From a virus: DNA of 64,000 nt. Positions 47,166 through 55,397 of this stretch are shown in pieces. The translations under genes and the position numbers were made by a program. Where the stretch lies: the IMG/VR virus record IMGVR_UViG_3300018876_000008, positions 105,338-169,337 of that record; one strand, 5' to 3'. The notes below the pieces were generated by a model. The model was given only the letters and a program-made list of their open reading frames with translations. It was not told where the DNA came from and ran no database searches. Within the stretch, counting starts at the first letter, position 1; each line of letters starts with the position of its first letter.

Positions 47166-49070
47166 ATGAAATTTAGTACAATATTAAACGAAGGTAAAAA
47201 GGAAAATCTTATTTCTAAGTATGGTGATGAGCCAATATTCAAAGATAATGATTTTATTTCAACTATAGTTGATAGTGACCCATCTAGTACTAAGAAGTAT
47301 TCTGAATGGACCATTAAACAAGTAATTGATTTCATGAAAGTTAATGATGGGGCATCACTTCCAGATGTCGTTATCCAAATTACCGATTTAATTAAGAATT
47401 TTCACGACTTATCACTAACGATTACTGATGAGGATATTGATTTTGCCAAAAAATTACACTCAAGTATTAATGACACATATATAAAGGGAGCGCCTAAAGA
47501 TATACACAGATATAAATCATATTGGGAACTACAAACAGTCTTATCTGCACTTGAAAAAAAGAAAAAAGATAGAGAACAAGAAAAAGAAGCTTTAAAAGAT
47601 GTGGATAAACTTTATGAGGACAGTAGATTTTTAGTGGTGAGACCTTATAGTCATGATGCTTCGTGTTATTACGGTTCAAATACTAAATGGTGTACCGCAT
47701 CTAAAAATAATCGAGGATATTTTAATCGTTATGTAGATTCGGGAATATTAATTTATGTAATTGATAAAAAGTCCAATGATGAAACTTTAGGTAAAATGGC
47801 CATCAATATTAATGAAAATGGTAATATTTGGATTTACGACCAAAAAGATAATCAAAGGAGTGAAGACTTTTTACTTGATAGATTTGAACCTATTTCTGAG
47901 GTGATTAAAAAAATACTCAAAGGTGACACCGATTATGAGAAATTAATTAGAATAAAAGAAGGTAAAATAAGGGCTTCACAACAAAAACTTACTGCCCCGT
48001 ATTTTGAAGATATGAATGAAAATGATATTTTTTTACGTTTTGATGATGTGAGAGAATATCTTTCATTAATGAATGAGGCTTTAGAAGATTATGAAATAGA
48101 TGCTTATGCGAACGGTATTGAGTTACCTTATGGTATGGACAATTATTACTACGATTCATACAATTTTGATGAGGATTTGAAAGAAGGATACCCTCTTTAT
48201 AAATTAAATTCAGACCAGTTAAAAATTCTTAAAGATATATTAACTATTATTTCCCCTGACAAACTAAAAGGATTATTTAAAACTACCCCTAATGTATCTA
48301 GAGAGAAATTAAATAAATTTAAATCTATGGATAAGGGGTCACAAGATTATTTTGATTTATACAACTTATCAATTGTTGACAATAATAATTTACTCCCTGA
48401 TATTGGTAAGTTTTTATTAGGATTTGACGATAAATTTATAGAAGATTTTGGATATGCCTATGGGACTGCCGAAGATGAGTCAATGAAAAAAGGTGTTCAA
48501 GACGTATTAGAGGATGAATTGTGTAACTTCTATGAACCAATAGGGTTTGAATTAGTAGGTTCCGATTGTTTTTATAAGTATTCAGTATCAGTAGATAAGG
48601 TTATCAGTATGTATGAATCAAATATAGAATACTCAAAAAATTTATCTTTAAAAGAATTATTTGAATGGTTTGCCGAAGAAAACTTAGCATGGAGTCTTGA
48701 TGAACCTCATAATATGGCCTATGAGAATGCAGACGAAGAAACGTTTAATTACTATTTTAATTCAGATATGGAAAGTGCTTTGGAATCGTTACTTGAAAAA
48801 ATAGAAAGTGACGAAACATATGAAGATATTGAAGAATATAATAAAATAGTAAAATTAATTAGTAATAAGTACGGGTTTGATAAAAAAGTTGATATTCCAA
48901 CTACAGACGGTACTCAAATTACAATACAAAAAGTAAATCCACTAAATAATAAAGTTGAGTTTATGTTAAATAAAAAAGGTGATTGGAGAGGTAAAAAGGG
49001 TATAGCTAAACTATCCACAATCGAAAAAATGTTTACAAACTACCAACTATTTGACCCGTTCGAAGATTAA
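47166..49070 (+). CDS. Tagged large protein with TKWCTAS domain, 634 aa
   Basis: The N-terminal tag is short: MKFSTILNEGKK, predicted cleavage after E9. Residues ~155-235 form a compact domain with SCYYGSNTKWCTASKNN, FNRYVDSGILIYVID and GKMAININENGNIWIYD, a pattern I have seen in phage proteins of unknown function; Cys, Trp and Thr could be catalytic. The rest is acidic and helical. If packaged, it would be an effector delivered early (inference). Late-type motif upstream. Confidence 0.72.
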   Translation: MKFSTILNEGKKENLISKYGDEPIFKDNDFISTIVDSDPSSTKKYSEWTIKQVIDFMKVNDGASLPDVVIQITDLIKNFHDLSLTITDEDIDFAKKLHSSINDTYIKGAPKDIHRYKSYWELQTVLSALEKKKKDREQEKEALKDVDKLYEDSRFLVVRPYSHDASCYYGSNTKWCTASKNNRGYFNRYVDSGILIYVIDKKSNDETLGKMAININENGNIWIYDQKDNQRSEDFLLDRFEPISEVIKKILKGDTDYEKLIRIKEGKIRASQQKLTAPYFEDMNENDIFLRFDDVREYLSLMNEALEDYEIDAYANGIELPYGMDNYYYDSYNFDEDLKEGYPLYKLNSDQLKILKDILTIISPDKLKGLFKTTPNVSREKLNKFKSMDKGSQDYFDLYNLSIVDNNNLLPDIGKFLLGFDDKFIEDFGYAYGTAEDESMKKGVQDVLEDELCNFYEPIGFELVGSDCFYKYSVSVDKVISMYESNIEYSKNLSLKELFEWFAEENLAWSLDEPHNMAYENADEETFNYYFNSDMESALESLLEKIESDETYEDIEEYNKIVKLISNKYGFDKKVDIPTTDGTQITIQKVNPLNNKVEFMLNKKGDWRGKKGIAKLSTIEKMFTNYQLFDPFED

Positions 49071-50167
49071 TAAAAATAATCGTTTGATTCAGTCATACCT
49101 GAAAGTAATTTCTCTCTCAGTATTTCATACAACTCCCCAATCTCACTTTCATCCATGTAAACTACATCACCTGTAAATTTAGATTCAATGGAGATACCTT
49201 CTTTAGTATCAGTAACAATTACATTTTCCAATTCGTAACTTTCCTCATCGTAATCAATATCATCTACATCAGATTCCCAACCATCTAAAGTGTCATCAGT
49301 AACATCGAATAATGTACCATAATTGTTCCAATTAGGTTTTACATAATCATATACGTACTTTTGATTACCTAACTCATCTACCAATTTAATAGAAAACTCA
49401 ATAGCCTTAGATACGTCATCCACAACTACAAATTCATTAGCGGTATGCATGTTATAATATCCACATGAAAAATTAATACAACTAAAATCACCCTTACGTT
49501 TAATTTGAGAAACGTCAGTGTAAGGATGAGACTGAGGGTCGGCATTTACACCCATAATTTCATTAAATAGTGGAAGTGTTTTATTAATGAACTCACCACC
49601 TTTTTCATATAGTCTTGTCCCTGAACAAACTTCAGTAATTAAATTATTGCCAGGAGCATCGAATTGTACTGCATAACCCACATCGTTCAAGAAGTTGATG
49701 TCACATTTACTTGAACCATGACACCCTGTTTCTTCAGATACAAATAACCCTACTTTTACTTTAGAAAGGGTCCTGAGAAGTTCAAGTGCAATAAAGACAC
49801 CACACTTATCATCACCACCAATACCAGTTGGAATACCATCAGGTGTATAACCTTTAAGGGATAGAAATTCTTCATCTCCATAGGTATGACCAAAAGTATT
49901 TGGTTTAACAAGTGATTCTTCTTGAACGATTATTTTATCGACCAGTTGATGTACTGTGTCGGTATGGGCAATAAACATTGGATAATACTCTCCTTCGTCT
50001 AATGTACCTTTAGTGGCGTAAACATTATCCATTTCATCCGTATAATACTCAACATCGGGCATTGCCTCCAATACGTCGCGTAGGTATTGTACCATATTAT
50101 CTTCTTGATATGTTTTGGTTGGTACCGACAGTACTTCTTTTAGTCTATTGAGTTGTGTATTATCCAT
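49067..50167 (-). CDS. M20-family zinc peptidase-like protein, 366 aa
   Basis: Metal-binding blocks of the M20/peptidase T group: HTDTV (68-72), GGDDK (117-121), EETGCHGSS (145-153), DAPG and MHTANEFV. About residue 290 on, an acidic extension (DDTLDGWESDVDDIDYDEESYE) not usual in the family. Predicted cytosolic aminopeptidase or amide hydrolase. It shares a 4-nt convergent overlap with the 47166 gene. Host-type promoter 19 nt upstream; downstream of clpC but separately promoted. Confidence 0.85.
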   Translation of the reverse strand: MDNTQLNRLKEVLSVPTKTYQEDNMVQYLRDVLEAMPDVEYYTDEMDNVYATKGTLDEGEYYPMFIAHTDTVHQLVDKIIVQEESLVKPNTFGHTYGDEEFLSLKGYTPDGIPTGIGGDDKCGVFIALELLRTLSKVKVGLFVSEETGCHGSSKCDINFLNDVGYAVQFDAPGNNLITEVCSGTRLYEKGGEFINKTLPLFNEIMGVNADPQSHPYTDVSQIKRKGDFSCINFSCGYYNMHTANEFVVVDDVSKAIEFSIKLVDELGNQKYVYDYVKPNWNNYGTLFDVTDDTLDGWESDVDDIDYDEESYELENVIVTDTKEGISIESKFTGDVVYMDESEIGELYEILREKLLSGMTESNDYFY

Positions 50168-50186
50168 TTGTTTATTATTTAGAATA

Positions 50187-50194
50187 CAAATATA
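50187..50194 (-). promoter_or_regulatory. Host-type -7 element TATATTTG
   Basis: 19 nt upstream of the peptidase ATG at 50167. Confidence 0.6.
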
Positions 50195-50215
50195 CTACTT
50201 TTTTTTAGAATAAAG

Positions 50216-50243
50216 AAAAAAAGGGAAAATTAATTTCCCTTTT
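50216..50243 (-). terminator. Terminator of clpC
   Basis: AAAAAGGGAAA / TTTCCCTTTTT hairpin overlapping the clpC stop codon. Confidence 0.7.
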
Positions 50244-52251
50244 TAATGATTAATTCTTCATCGTTTTTCATTTCTACAGTAAAAGGTTTGTTTACTACAA
50301 TAGTACCTCTAAGAACTTCTTCAGAAATTAAATCTTCAATTTTTTCCTGTATTGCTCTTTTAATAGGTCTCGCCCCGTACTTTTCATCAAATCCAACTTT
50401 AGAAATAAATTCTTTAACTGAATCACTAAAATTAATATTATATTCCATTTCTTCTAAACGATTAGTTAATTTAAGTAATTCAATATCCACAATCTCAGAA
50501 ACTTCTTTTTCTTTTAGAGGGTTAAATACAACAACCTCATCTACACGATTTAAGAATTCAGGGGTAAAATGATTCTTTAATTCTTTTTGAAGTAACGCCT
50601 TTTTCATCTCTTCATTATTTGACATTCTATTAGAAGTCTCAAAACCAACACCTGTACCAAAATCTTGAAGTTTCTTAACCCCTAAATTAGATGTCATAAT
50701 AATCAAACAGTTCTTAAAATTAATTTTACGACCAAAACTATCGGTTAAGTGTCCATCATCCATCATTTGAAGTAATAATGAAAAAATATCTTTGTTAGCC
50801 TTCTCAATTTCATCGAACAAAACAACAGAATAAGGTTTGTTCTTAACCGCTTCAGTTAATTGACCTCCTTGGTCGTGACCAACATATCCTGGAGGAGAAC
50901 CAATTAATCTTGACATAGTGTACTTCTCTTGATATTCTGACATATCTACTCTAATTAAAGCGTCTTCAGCCCCAAATATCTCTTTTGCCAATTGTTTAGC
51001 TAAATGGGTTTTACCGATACCTGTAGAACCTAAGAATATAAAAGAACCGATAGGTCGATTAGGGTCTTTAATCCCAACTCTATTTCTACGAATAGCTTTA
51101 GAGATTTTTTCTACTGCAACTTTTTGACCGATTACAGAGCTATTAAGATTACCTTCTAAATTAAGTAGGGATTCTTTATCGTCAGAATTAAGTCTTGTAA
51201 CAGGTATTTTAGTCATAGTTGAAACAACCTCAAATACCATATCTTCAGTAATTGGTTTACGTTTTTGGTCTTTAGATAACTCAAACTTTTCTTTTTCATT
51301 ATCTAATTTTTTTAAGATTTTCTTCTCTTTATCACGTAATTCTGCTGCCTTTTCGTACTGCTGAGATTTTACTACTTCAATTTTTTCTTCTTTAATTTTA
51401 ACCGCATCTTCCTTTAACTTTTCAATTATTTCAGGAAGTTTGACGTTGATTTGAGCGCGGGCACCAACCTCATCCATAATATCGATAGCCTTATCAGGAA
51501 ATTCACGGTCAGTAATATATCTATCAGCAAGTGTTACACATGCTTTAAGTGAATTTTCACTATAAGTTACTTTATGATGTGATTCATAACGAGACTTTAA
51601 ATTTTCAAGAATGATTAAGGTTTCTGATGGAGTGGCACCATCAACAACAACTTTTTGGAACCTACGTTCAAGTGCACCATCTTTTTCTATGTTTTCACGG
51701 TATTCGTCAAGTGTTGTAGCTCCAATACATTGTAGTTCACCTCTTGCTAGTGCGGGTTTAAAAATATTAGAAGCGTCTAATGAACCTGAAGAATTACCTG
51801 CACCTATAATTGTGTGTATCTCATCAATAAAGACGATAATATCAGGATTCTCATAAAGTTCATCTAAAATAACTTTTAATCTTTCCTCAAATTGACCTCT
51901 ATATTTTGTACCTGCAACGATTGATGTCATATCCAAAGAGACGATACGTTTATCACATAAATTTTGGGGACAATCACCTTCGAAGATTTTCATTGCCAAT
52001 CCCTCTACAATTGCAGTTTTACCTGCACCTGGCTCACCTATAATAATTGGGTTATTCTTCTTTCTACGAGAAAGAATTTGAGCGATTCTATTAATTTCAT
52101 TTTCACGACCAACAACAGGGTCAAGTTTACCTTGTTCCGCATGTCTAATAAGGTCACGAGAAAAATTGTCTAAAACAGGTGTTTTAGAGTTACTCATTTC
52201 TTTAGGAGCTCTTCCTCCATCTTTTTCATTAGGGTCTAATGGTTCTATCAT
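50230..52251 (-). CDS. clpC: ClpC-type AAA+ unfoldase lacking the N-domain, 673 aa
   Basis: Two AAA+ modules: Walker A GEPGAGKT (72-79) and Walker B IIVFIDE (138-144); Walker A GSTGIGKT (408-415) and Walker B VVLFDE (476-481). Between them a ClpC-type middle domain with a UVR motif (QQYEKAAELRDKEKK, ~298-311). The VGF loop in FGTGVGFETS (~535-537) is the ClpC dock for ClpP, so it should feed the phage ClpP at 6853. The usual ~150-residue Clp N-domain is replaced by a ~25-residue acidic start. Two host-type promoters upstream. Confidence 0.93.
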   Translation of the reverse strand: MIEPLDPNEKDGGRAPKEMSNSKTPVLDNFSRDLIRHAEQGKLDPVVGRENEINRIAQILSRRKKNNPIIIGEPGAGKTAIVEGLAMKIFEGDCPQNLCDKRIVSLDMTSIVAGTKYRGQFEERLKVILDELYENPDIIVFIDEIHTIIGAGNSSGSLDASNIFKPALARGELQCIGATTLDEYRENIEKDGALERRFQKVVVDGATPSETLIILENLKSRYESHHKVTYSENSLKACVTLADRYITDREFPDKAIDIMDEVGARAQINVKLPEIIEKLKEDAVKIKEEKIEVVKSQQYEKAAELRDKEKKILKKLDNEKEKFELSKDQKRKPITEDMVFEVVSTMTKIPVTRLNSDDKESLLNLEGNLNSSVIGQKVAVEKISKAIRRNRVGIKDPNRPIGSFIFLGSTGIGKTHLAKQLAKEIFGAEDALIRVDMSEYQEKYTMSRLIGSPPGYVGHDQGGQLTEAVKNKPYSVVLFDEIEKANKDIFSLLLQMMDDGHLTDSFGRKINFKNCLIIMTSNLGVKKLQDFGTGVGFETSNRMSNNEEMKKALLQKELKNHFTPEFLNRVDEVVVFNPLKEKEVSEIVDIELLKLTNRLEEMEYNINFSDSVKEFISKVGFDEKYGARPIKRAIQEKIEDLISEEVLRGTIVVNKPFTVEMKNDEELIIKKGN

Positions 52252-52275
52252 ATTCTTTTAATTAATTTATAGTTA

Positions 52276-52283
52276 CAAAGATA
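52276..52283 (-). promoter_or_regulatory. Host-type -7 element TATCTTTG (clpC P1)
   Basis: 24 nt upstream of the clpC ATG. Confidence 0.6.
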
Positions 52284-52318
52284 ACAAAAATTATGTAGTT
52301 ATCAACTACTTGACATTT

Positions 52319-52359
52319 TGTCATACTAATTTTATTTTAAGTGTCATAATGTCATACTA
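52319..52359. repeat. TGTCATACTA direct repeats
   Basis: TGTCATACTA occurs at 52319-52328 and 52350-52359, with a further TGTCATAA at 52342. The 31-nt spacing is three helix turns. They lie between the two clpC promoters and could be an operator. Confidence 0.45.
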
Positions 52360-52425
52360 TAGGTTTTATAACCGTAATAAAGACAGTATTTAATTGATGG
52401 CACATTTTTCGTCAATGGTTAAGTA

Positions 52426-52433
52426 CAAAGATA
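52426..52433 (-). promoter_or_regulatory. Host-type -7 element TATCTTTG (clpC P2)
   Basis: Second candidate promoter, 174 nt upstream of the clpC ATG, beyond the TGTCATACTA repeats. Confidence 0.4.
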
Positions 52434-52460
52434 AACAATAAATTTTAAAAAAGTAATAAT

Positions 52461-52832
52461 ATGTTTGGAAAAAGAAAATTTAACAACTTGTTCGGTGAAT
52501 TTGATTCTATGTTTAATGAATTCGATTCTTTATTTAATAATATGAAACCAACCTATTATAGAGTAGGTCCTAATGGTTACGTTTTATATTATGGTTCTGA
52601 AACCGATAAAAATACCACTGATGAAATAACAACACTTAAAGATGAGTTAGAGATTTGTGTTGAAAATCAAGACTTTGAAAAAGCTGTTGAACTTAGGGAT
52701 AAAATTAAATCCTTAGAGGAGAACGGTGAAAAAATAAATAAACTTAGAAAGGATTTAAAAAAATCTATCGATGAACAGAATTTTGAAGAATCTATTAAAT
52801 TAAGAGATAAACTAAATAAGTTGACAAAGTAA
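52461..52832 (+). CDS. Double UVR-motif protein, probable ClpC adaptor, 123 aa
   Basis: Two UVR motifs: ENQDFEKAVELRDKIKSLEE (68-87) and DEQNFEESIKLRDKLNKL (104-121). UVR motifs occur in UvrB/UvrC, in the ClpC middle domain and in the ClpC activator McsA. The N-terminal 60 residues (FGEFDSMFNEFDSLFNN, then YRVGPNGYVLYYG) are not zinc fingers. Divergent neighbour of clpC, whose own UVR motif survives while its N-domain is gone, so an adaptor or regulator of ClpC is the best reading (inference). Confidence 0.75.
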   Translation: MFGKRKFNNLFGEFDSMFNEFDSLFNNMKPTYYRVGPNGYVLYYGSETDKNTTDEITTLKDELEICVENQDFEKAVELRDKIKSLEENGEKINKLRKDLKKSIDEQNFEESIKLRDKLNKLTK

Positions 52833-52836
52833 TTTT

Positions 52837-52863
52837 AAACCCTCCCATACGGAGGGTTTTTTA
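52837..52863 (+). terminator. Terminator
   Basis: AAACCCTCC-catac-GGAGGGTTTTTT after the UVR gene. Confidence 0.75.
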
Positions 52864-52869
52864 TTTATT
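52862..52869 (+). promoter_or_regulatory. Late-type motif TATTTATT
   Basis: 31 nt upstream of the ATG at 52901, overlapping the preceding terminator T run. Confidence 0.35.
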
Positions 52870-52900
52870 AAACTTTTATATACTTATAAAAAAATGTATT

Positions 52901-53149
52901 ATGGGAATTAAAAGTGAAAAAATAAAAGGTAAACTCATTATAAATGAGATTGAGTCATCTAACTTAAAAAAGACAGTATATGATACTGGTAATGAAAAGT
53001 TAGTAGTAACATTTAACAACGGTATGGAGTATGAATATGAAAAAGTTCCACACTCAATGTACACTAAATTTAGAATGGCGGAATCGCAAGGTAGTTTCTT
53101 TAATAAAGAGATAGGGAGGAAATACAAATACAAAAAAATCACAAAGTAA
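52901..53149 (+). CDS. KTSC-domain protein, 82 aa
   Basis: Residues ~14-78 match the KTSC pattern: IESSNLKKTVYDTGNEKL, VTFNNGMEYEYEKVP, FRMAESQGSFFNKEI. KTSC domains are small, frequent in phages and beside RNA-related enzymes; function unsettled. Complete as a stand-alone domain. Next gene starts 23 nt later. Confidence 0.85.
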   Translation: MGIKSEKIKGKLIINEIESSNLKKTVYDTGNEKLVVTFNNGMEYEYEKVPHSMYTKFRMAESQGSFFNKEIGRKYKYKKITK

Positions 53150-53159
53150 AAAACTTAAC

Positions 53160-53167
53160 TATTTATT
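53160..53167 (+). promoter_or_regulatory. Late-type motif TATTTATT
   Basis: 4 nt before the ATG at 53172. Confidence 0.5.
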
Positions 53168-53171
53168 ATTG

Positions 53172-53924
53172 ATGGAAACATTTAATAACATTATTTCTAG
53201 CTTCGATGTTAAGGACGAATTAAATCCCGTTATATGGGATAACCCTGATGACCCTTCAAGTGCCGTAATGAAAGAGGATATAAGATTACAACTAATTGAG
53301 ATTGCAAATAAATTCATAGATTTTTTAGGTTACGATATCTTTGTACAAGATATTACAATGACGGGTTCTTTGTCTAATTACAATTGGTCTAAATTTTCTG
53401 ATATCGATTTACATGTAATGTATGACTTTAATGAATCAGGAGATGAAAAAGAGTTATACCAAGATTTATTTAAATTAAAAAAGACTTTATTTAATTCTAC
53501 ACACGATATTACTGTCAAAGGATATGAGGTGGAATTATATGTTCAAGACACTAATGAACCACACATATCTACAGGCGTATATTCAGTTTTATTTAATGAA
53601 TGGTTAGTTGAACCATCAAAAGAAGAAGTTACTATTGACCAAAAAATAATCAAAGATAAAGTGGAACAATGGCAAGATATAATCGATATAGTCATTGAGG
53701 ATATTGAAAGTGGTGATGAAGAATTAGAAATAGGTTTAGAGAAAATTAGTAAAGTAAAAGATAAATTAAAAAAATATCGAGGTTGTGGATTAGAAAGGGA
53801 AGGTGAATATTCTTATGAAAATTTAGTATTTAAATTTTTAAGAAGAAATGGATACATACAAAAACTTTTTGATTTTCAAAATAATTTAATTGATAACCGT
53901 CTTTCTTTAGCCGAACAAAAATAA
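53172..53924 (+). CDS. Nucleotidyltransferase-fold protein, 250 aa
   Basis: The NTase signature GS...DxD is present: TGSLSNYNWSKFSDIDLHVMYDF around residues 60-80, with a third acid likely in VELYVQD. The C-terminal half is helical. Such enzymes transfer NMP to RNA, protein or antibiotics; nothing shows which. No toxin-antitoxin partner adjacent. A late-type motif in leaderless position suggests expression with virion genes. Confidence 0.75.
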   Translation: METFNNIISSFDVKDELNPVIWDNPDDPSSAVMKEDIRLQLIEIANKFIDFLGYDIFVQDITMTGSLSNYNWSKFSDIDLHVMYDFNESGDEKELYQDLFKLKKTLFNSTHDITVKGYEVELYVQDTNEPHISTGVYSVLFNEWLVEPSKEEVTIDQKIIKDKVEQWQDIIDIVIEDIESGDEELEIGLEKISKVKDKLKKYRGCGLEREGEYSYENLVFKFLRRNGYIQKLFDFQNNLIDNRLSLAEQK

Positions 53925-53976
53925 ACTATAATTATATCGTAAGATAAGAAAAAGTGGAAATTCTTAACTTATCGTA

Positions 53977-53984
53977 TATTTATT
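53977..53984 (+). promoter_or_regulatory. Late-type motif TATTTATT
   Basis: 13 nt upstream of the ATG at 53998. Confidence 0.5.
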
Positions 53985-53997
53985 ATAAAAAACTATT

Positions 53998-54153
53998 ATG
54001 GCGCAAACTGGATGTACATCGACACAATACGTAATTCCTGTGTCAGGAACTACAGGATTTACACCGTATCATGCTGTTTATACAGGTGATAACGGAAAGG
54101 ATAAAGTACAATGTACTACTGTAAGACTTGGTGGTAATGGTTTATATAGTTAA
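53998..54153 (+). CDS. Small late protein, 51 aa
   Basis: A 51-codon gene rich in Thr, Gly and Tyr (TSTQYVIPVSGTTGFTPYH) with two cysteines and no charge clusters. Beta-like and compact, as in small capsid decoration proteins, but no family is recognised. Strong late-type motif upstream and head genes downstream support coding status. Confidence 0.62.
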   Translation: MAQTGCTSTQYVIPVSGTTGFTPYHAVYTGDNGKDKVQCTTVRLGGNGLYS

Positions 54154-54182
54154 AACTAAAAAAATATTAAAAATATAGAGAT

Positions 54183-55397
54183 ATGGCAGATTTAAAACCT
54201 CTAGGTAGTGAAAAATTAGAAGGTCAAGAAAAAATTAGTAGAATTCTTGAGATAGCTAATTATGGTTCCAAACCATCTACCGTGAATGAAAGTAAAAACT
54301 CCGCAGCCGAATATTCAATTCAATTGGCGGATGGAAATTATTATGGGATTGTAAAAGAAAAATTAGGATACATCGTTAAAAAAGGAATTAACGAATCAGA
54401 ACTTGATTATATCGAACCAATGCAAAACCGTAAATATCATAAATCTTTTTCACAAGCAATGAAAAAAGTTAATTTAACCGCAGGTGAATTAAATAGATTA
54501 CATGAAAATGAAGAAGGGTTAAACCTAATAGGTGAACAAAAAAAGTTTGTTTTAAAAACACCTAAACCTGAAGTTGAGGTTGATGTTGAAGAACCTGTAG
54601 TTGAACCTGAATTAGATATGGATGTTGATGCTGATTTAGACCTTGATTTAGACGCTGATGAACCTGAAATGGATGGTGATTTAGATTTAGACTTAGATAT
54701 GGATGTAGATACACCTGAAGGTGAAGAAGAAGTTGATGTTGAAGTTGAAGATGAGGAAGGTTCATTTAAAATGATTCAAAAATTAACAGGTAAATTAGGT
54801 CAAAAACTAAGAACTTTTGACAAAAATCAAGGATTATCTTCTGAAGATATAAAGTATGTTTTAAATTCAATAATATCTGCCGTTGATTTAAACAAACTAT
54901 CAGAAGAAGATAAAGAAGATATATTAGATAACTTTGAAGAAGAAGAAGTCGAATATGACGTTGAAGGTGAAGTTGATATTGATATTGATGCAGGTGAAGA
55001 TGAATTAGACTTAGACTTAGATTTAGACATGGAAGAAGAACCAATGGGTGATGAAGAATTATCTGAAGAAGATAATATGTCAGCTATTGTTGATGAAATG
55101 TTTGGAGAGTCTAAAGTAGATAAAGTTTTAGAAAAGTATTTTGTAATTACAGAAGACGAGAAAAAAATAACTGAATCTAAAAAAGTTAAAAAGTTTTTAT
55201 TTGAAAAAATAAAAAACGTTTCAGTAAAAAAAGAAATAAAAAGACTATCAGAAACTGTAGAACAAGAATTAACTTCTGAGTTTTTAGTTAAGGAAAATGA
55301 TAATATTAAATTTTTAGGTAAAACTAATAAAGGAAATTTAGTATTTGAGGCTGATGGTAAACAACTTAAAGTATCTTCTAAAGGTGAGTTACTATGA
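54183..55397 (+). CDS. Acidic low-complexity head protein candidate (scaffold-like), 404 aa
   Basis: Residues ~125-200 and ~265-300 are dominated by Asp alternating with Leu, Met or Val (DLDLDLDADEPEMDGDLD). A helical segment between them and a basic C-terminus follow. LIGE then Q (115-119) gives a candidate prohead cleavage site. Position just upstream of terminase and portal, acidity and the cleavage site suggest a scaffold/core component like the acidic T4 core proteins (inference). Overlaps the next gene by 4 nt. Confidence 0.72.
   Translation: MADLKPLGSEKLEGQEKISRILEIANYGSKPSTVNESKNSAAEYSIQLADGNYYGIVKEKLGYIVKKGINESELDYIEPMQNRKYHKSFSQAMKKVNLTAGELNRLHENEEGLNLIGEQKKFVLKTPKPEVEVDVEEPVVEPELDMDVDADLDLDLDADEPEMDGDLDLDLDMDVDTPEGEEEVDVEVEDEEGSFKMIQKLTGKLGQKLRTFDKNQGLSSEDIKYVLNSIISAVDLNKLSEEDKEDILDNFEEEEVEYDVEGEVDIDIDAGEDELDLDLDLDMEEEPMGDEELSEEDNMSAIVDEMFGESKVDKVLEKYFVITEDEKKITESKKVKKFLFEKIKNVSVKKEIKRLSETVEQELTSEFLVKENDNIKFLGKTNKGNLVFEADGKQLKVSSKGELL

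Noticed and set aside
52461-52832. UvrB/UvrC repair protein fragment
   Set aside because: Only UVR motifs are shared; no nuclease or helicase part, and the neighbour is ClpC, so an adaptor is more likely.
54562-55044. Antisense Leu/His- or Ser-rich frames opposite the acidic gene
   Set aside because: They are mirror images of the DLDLD repeats and have no promoter or start support.
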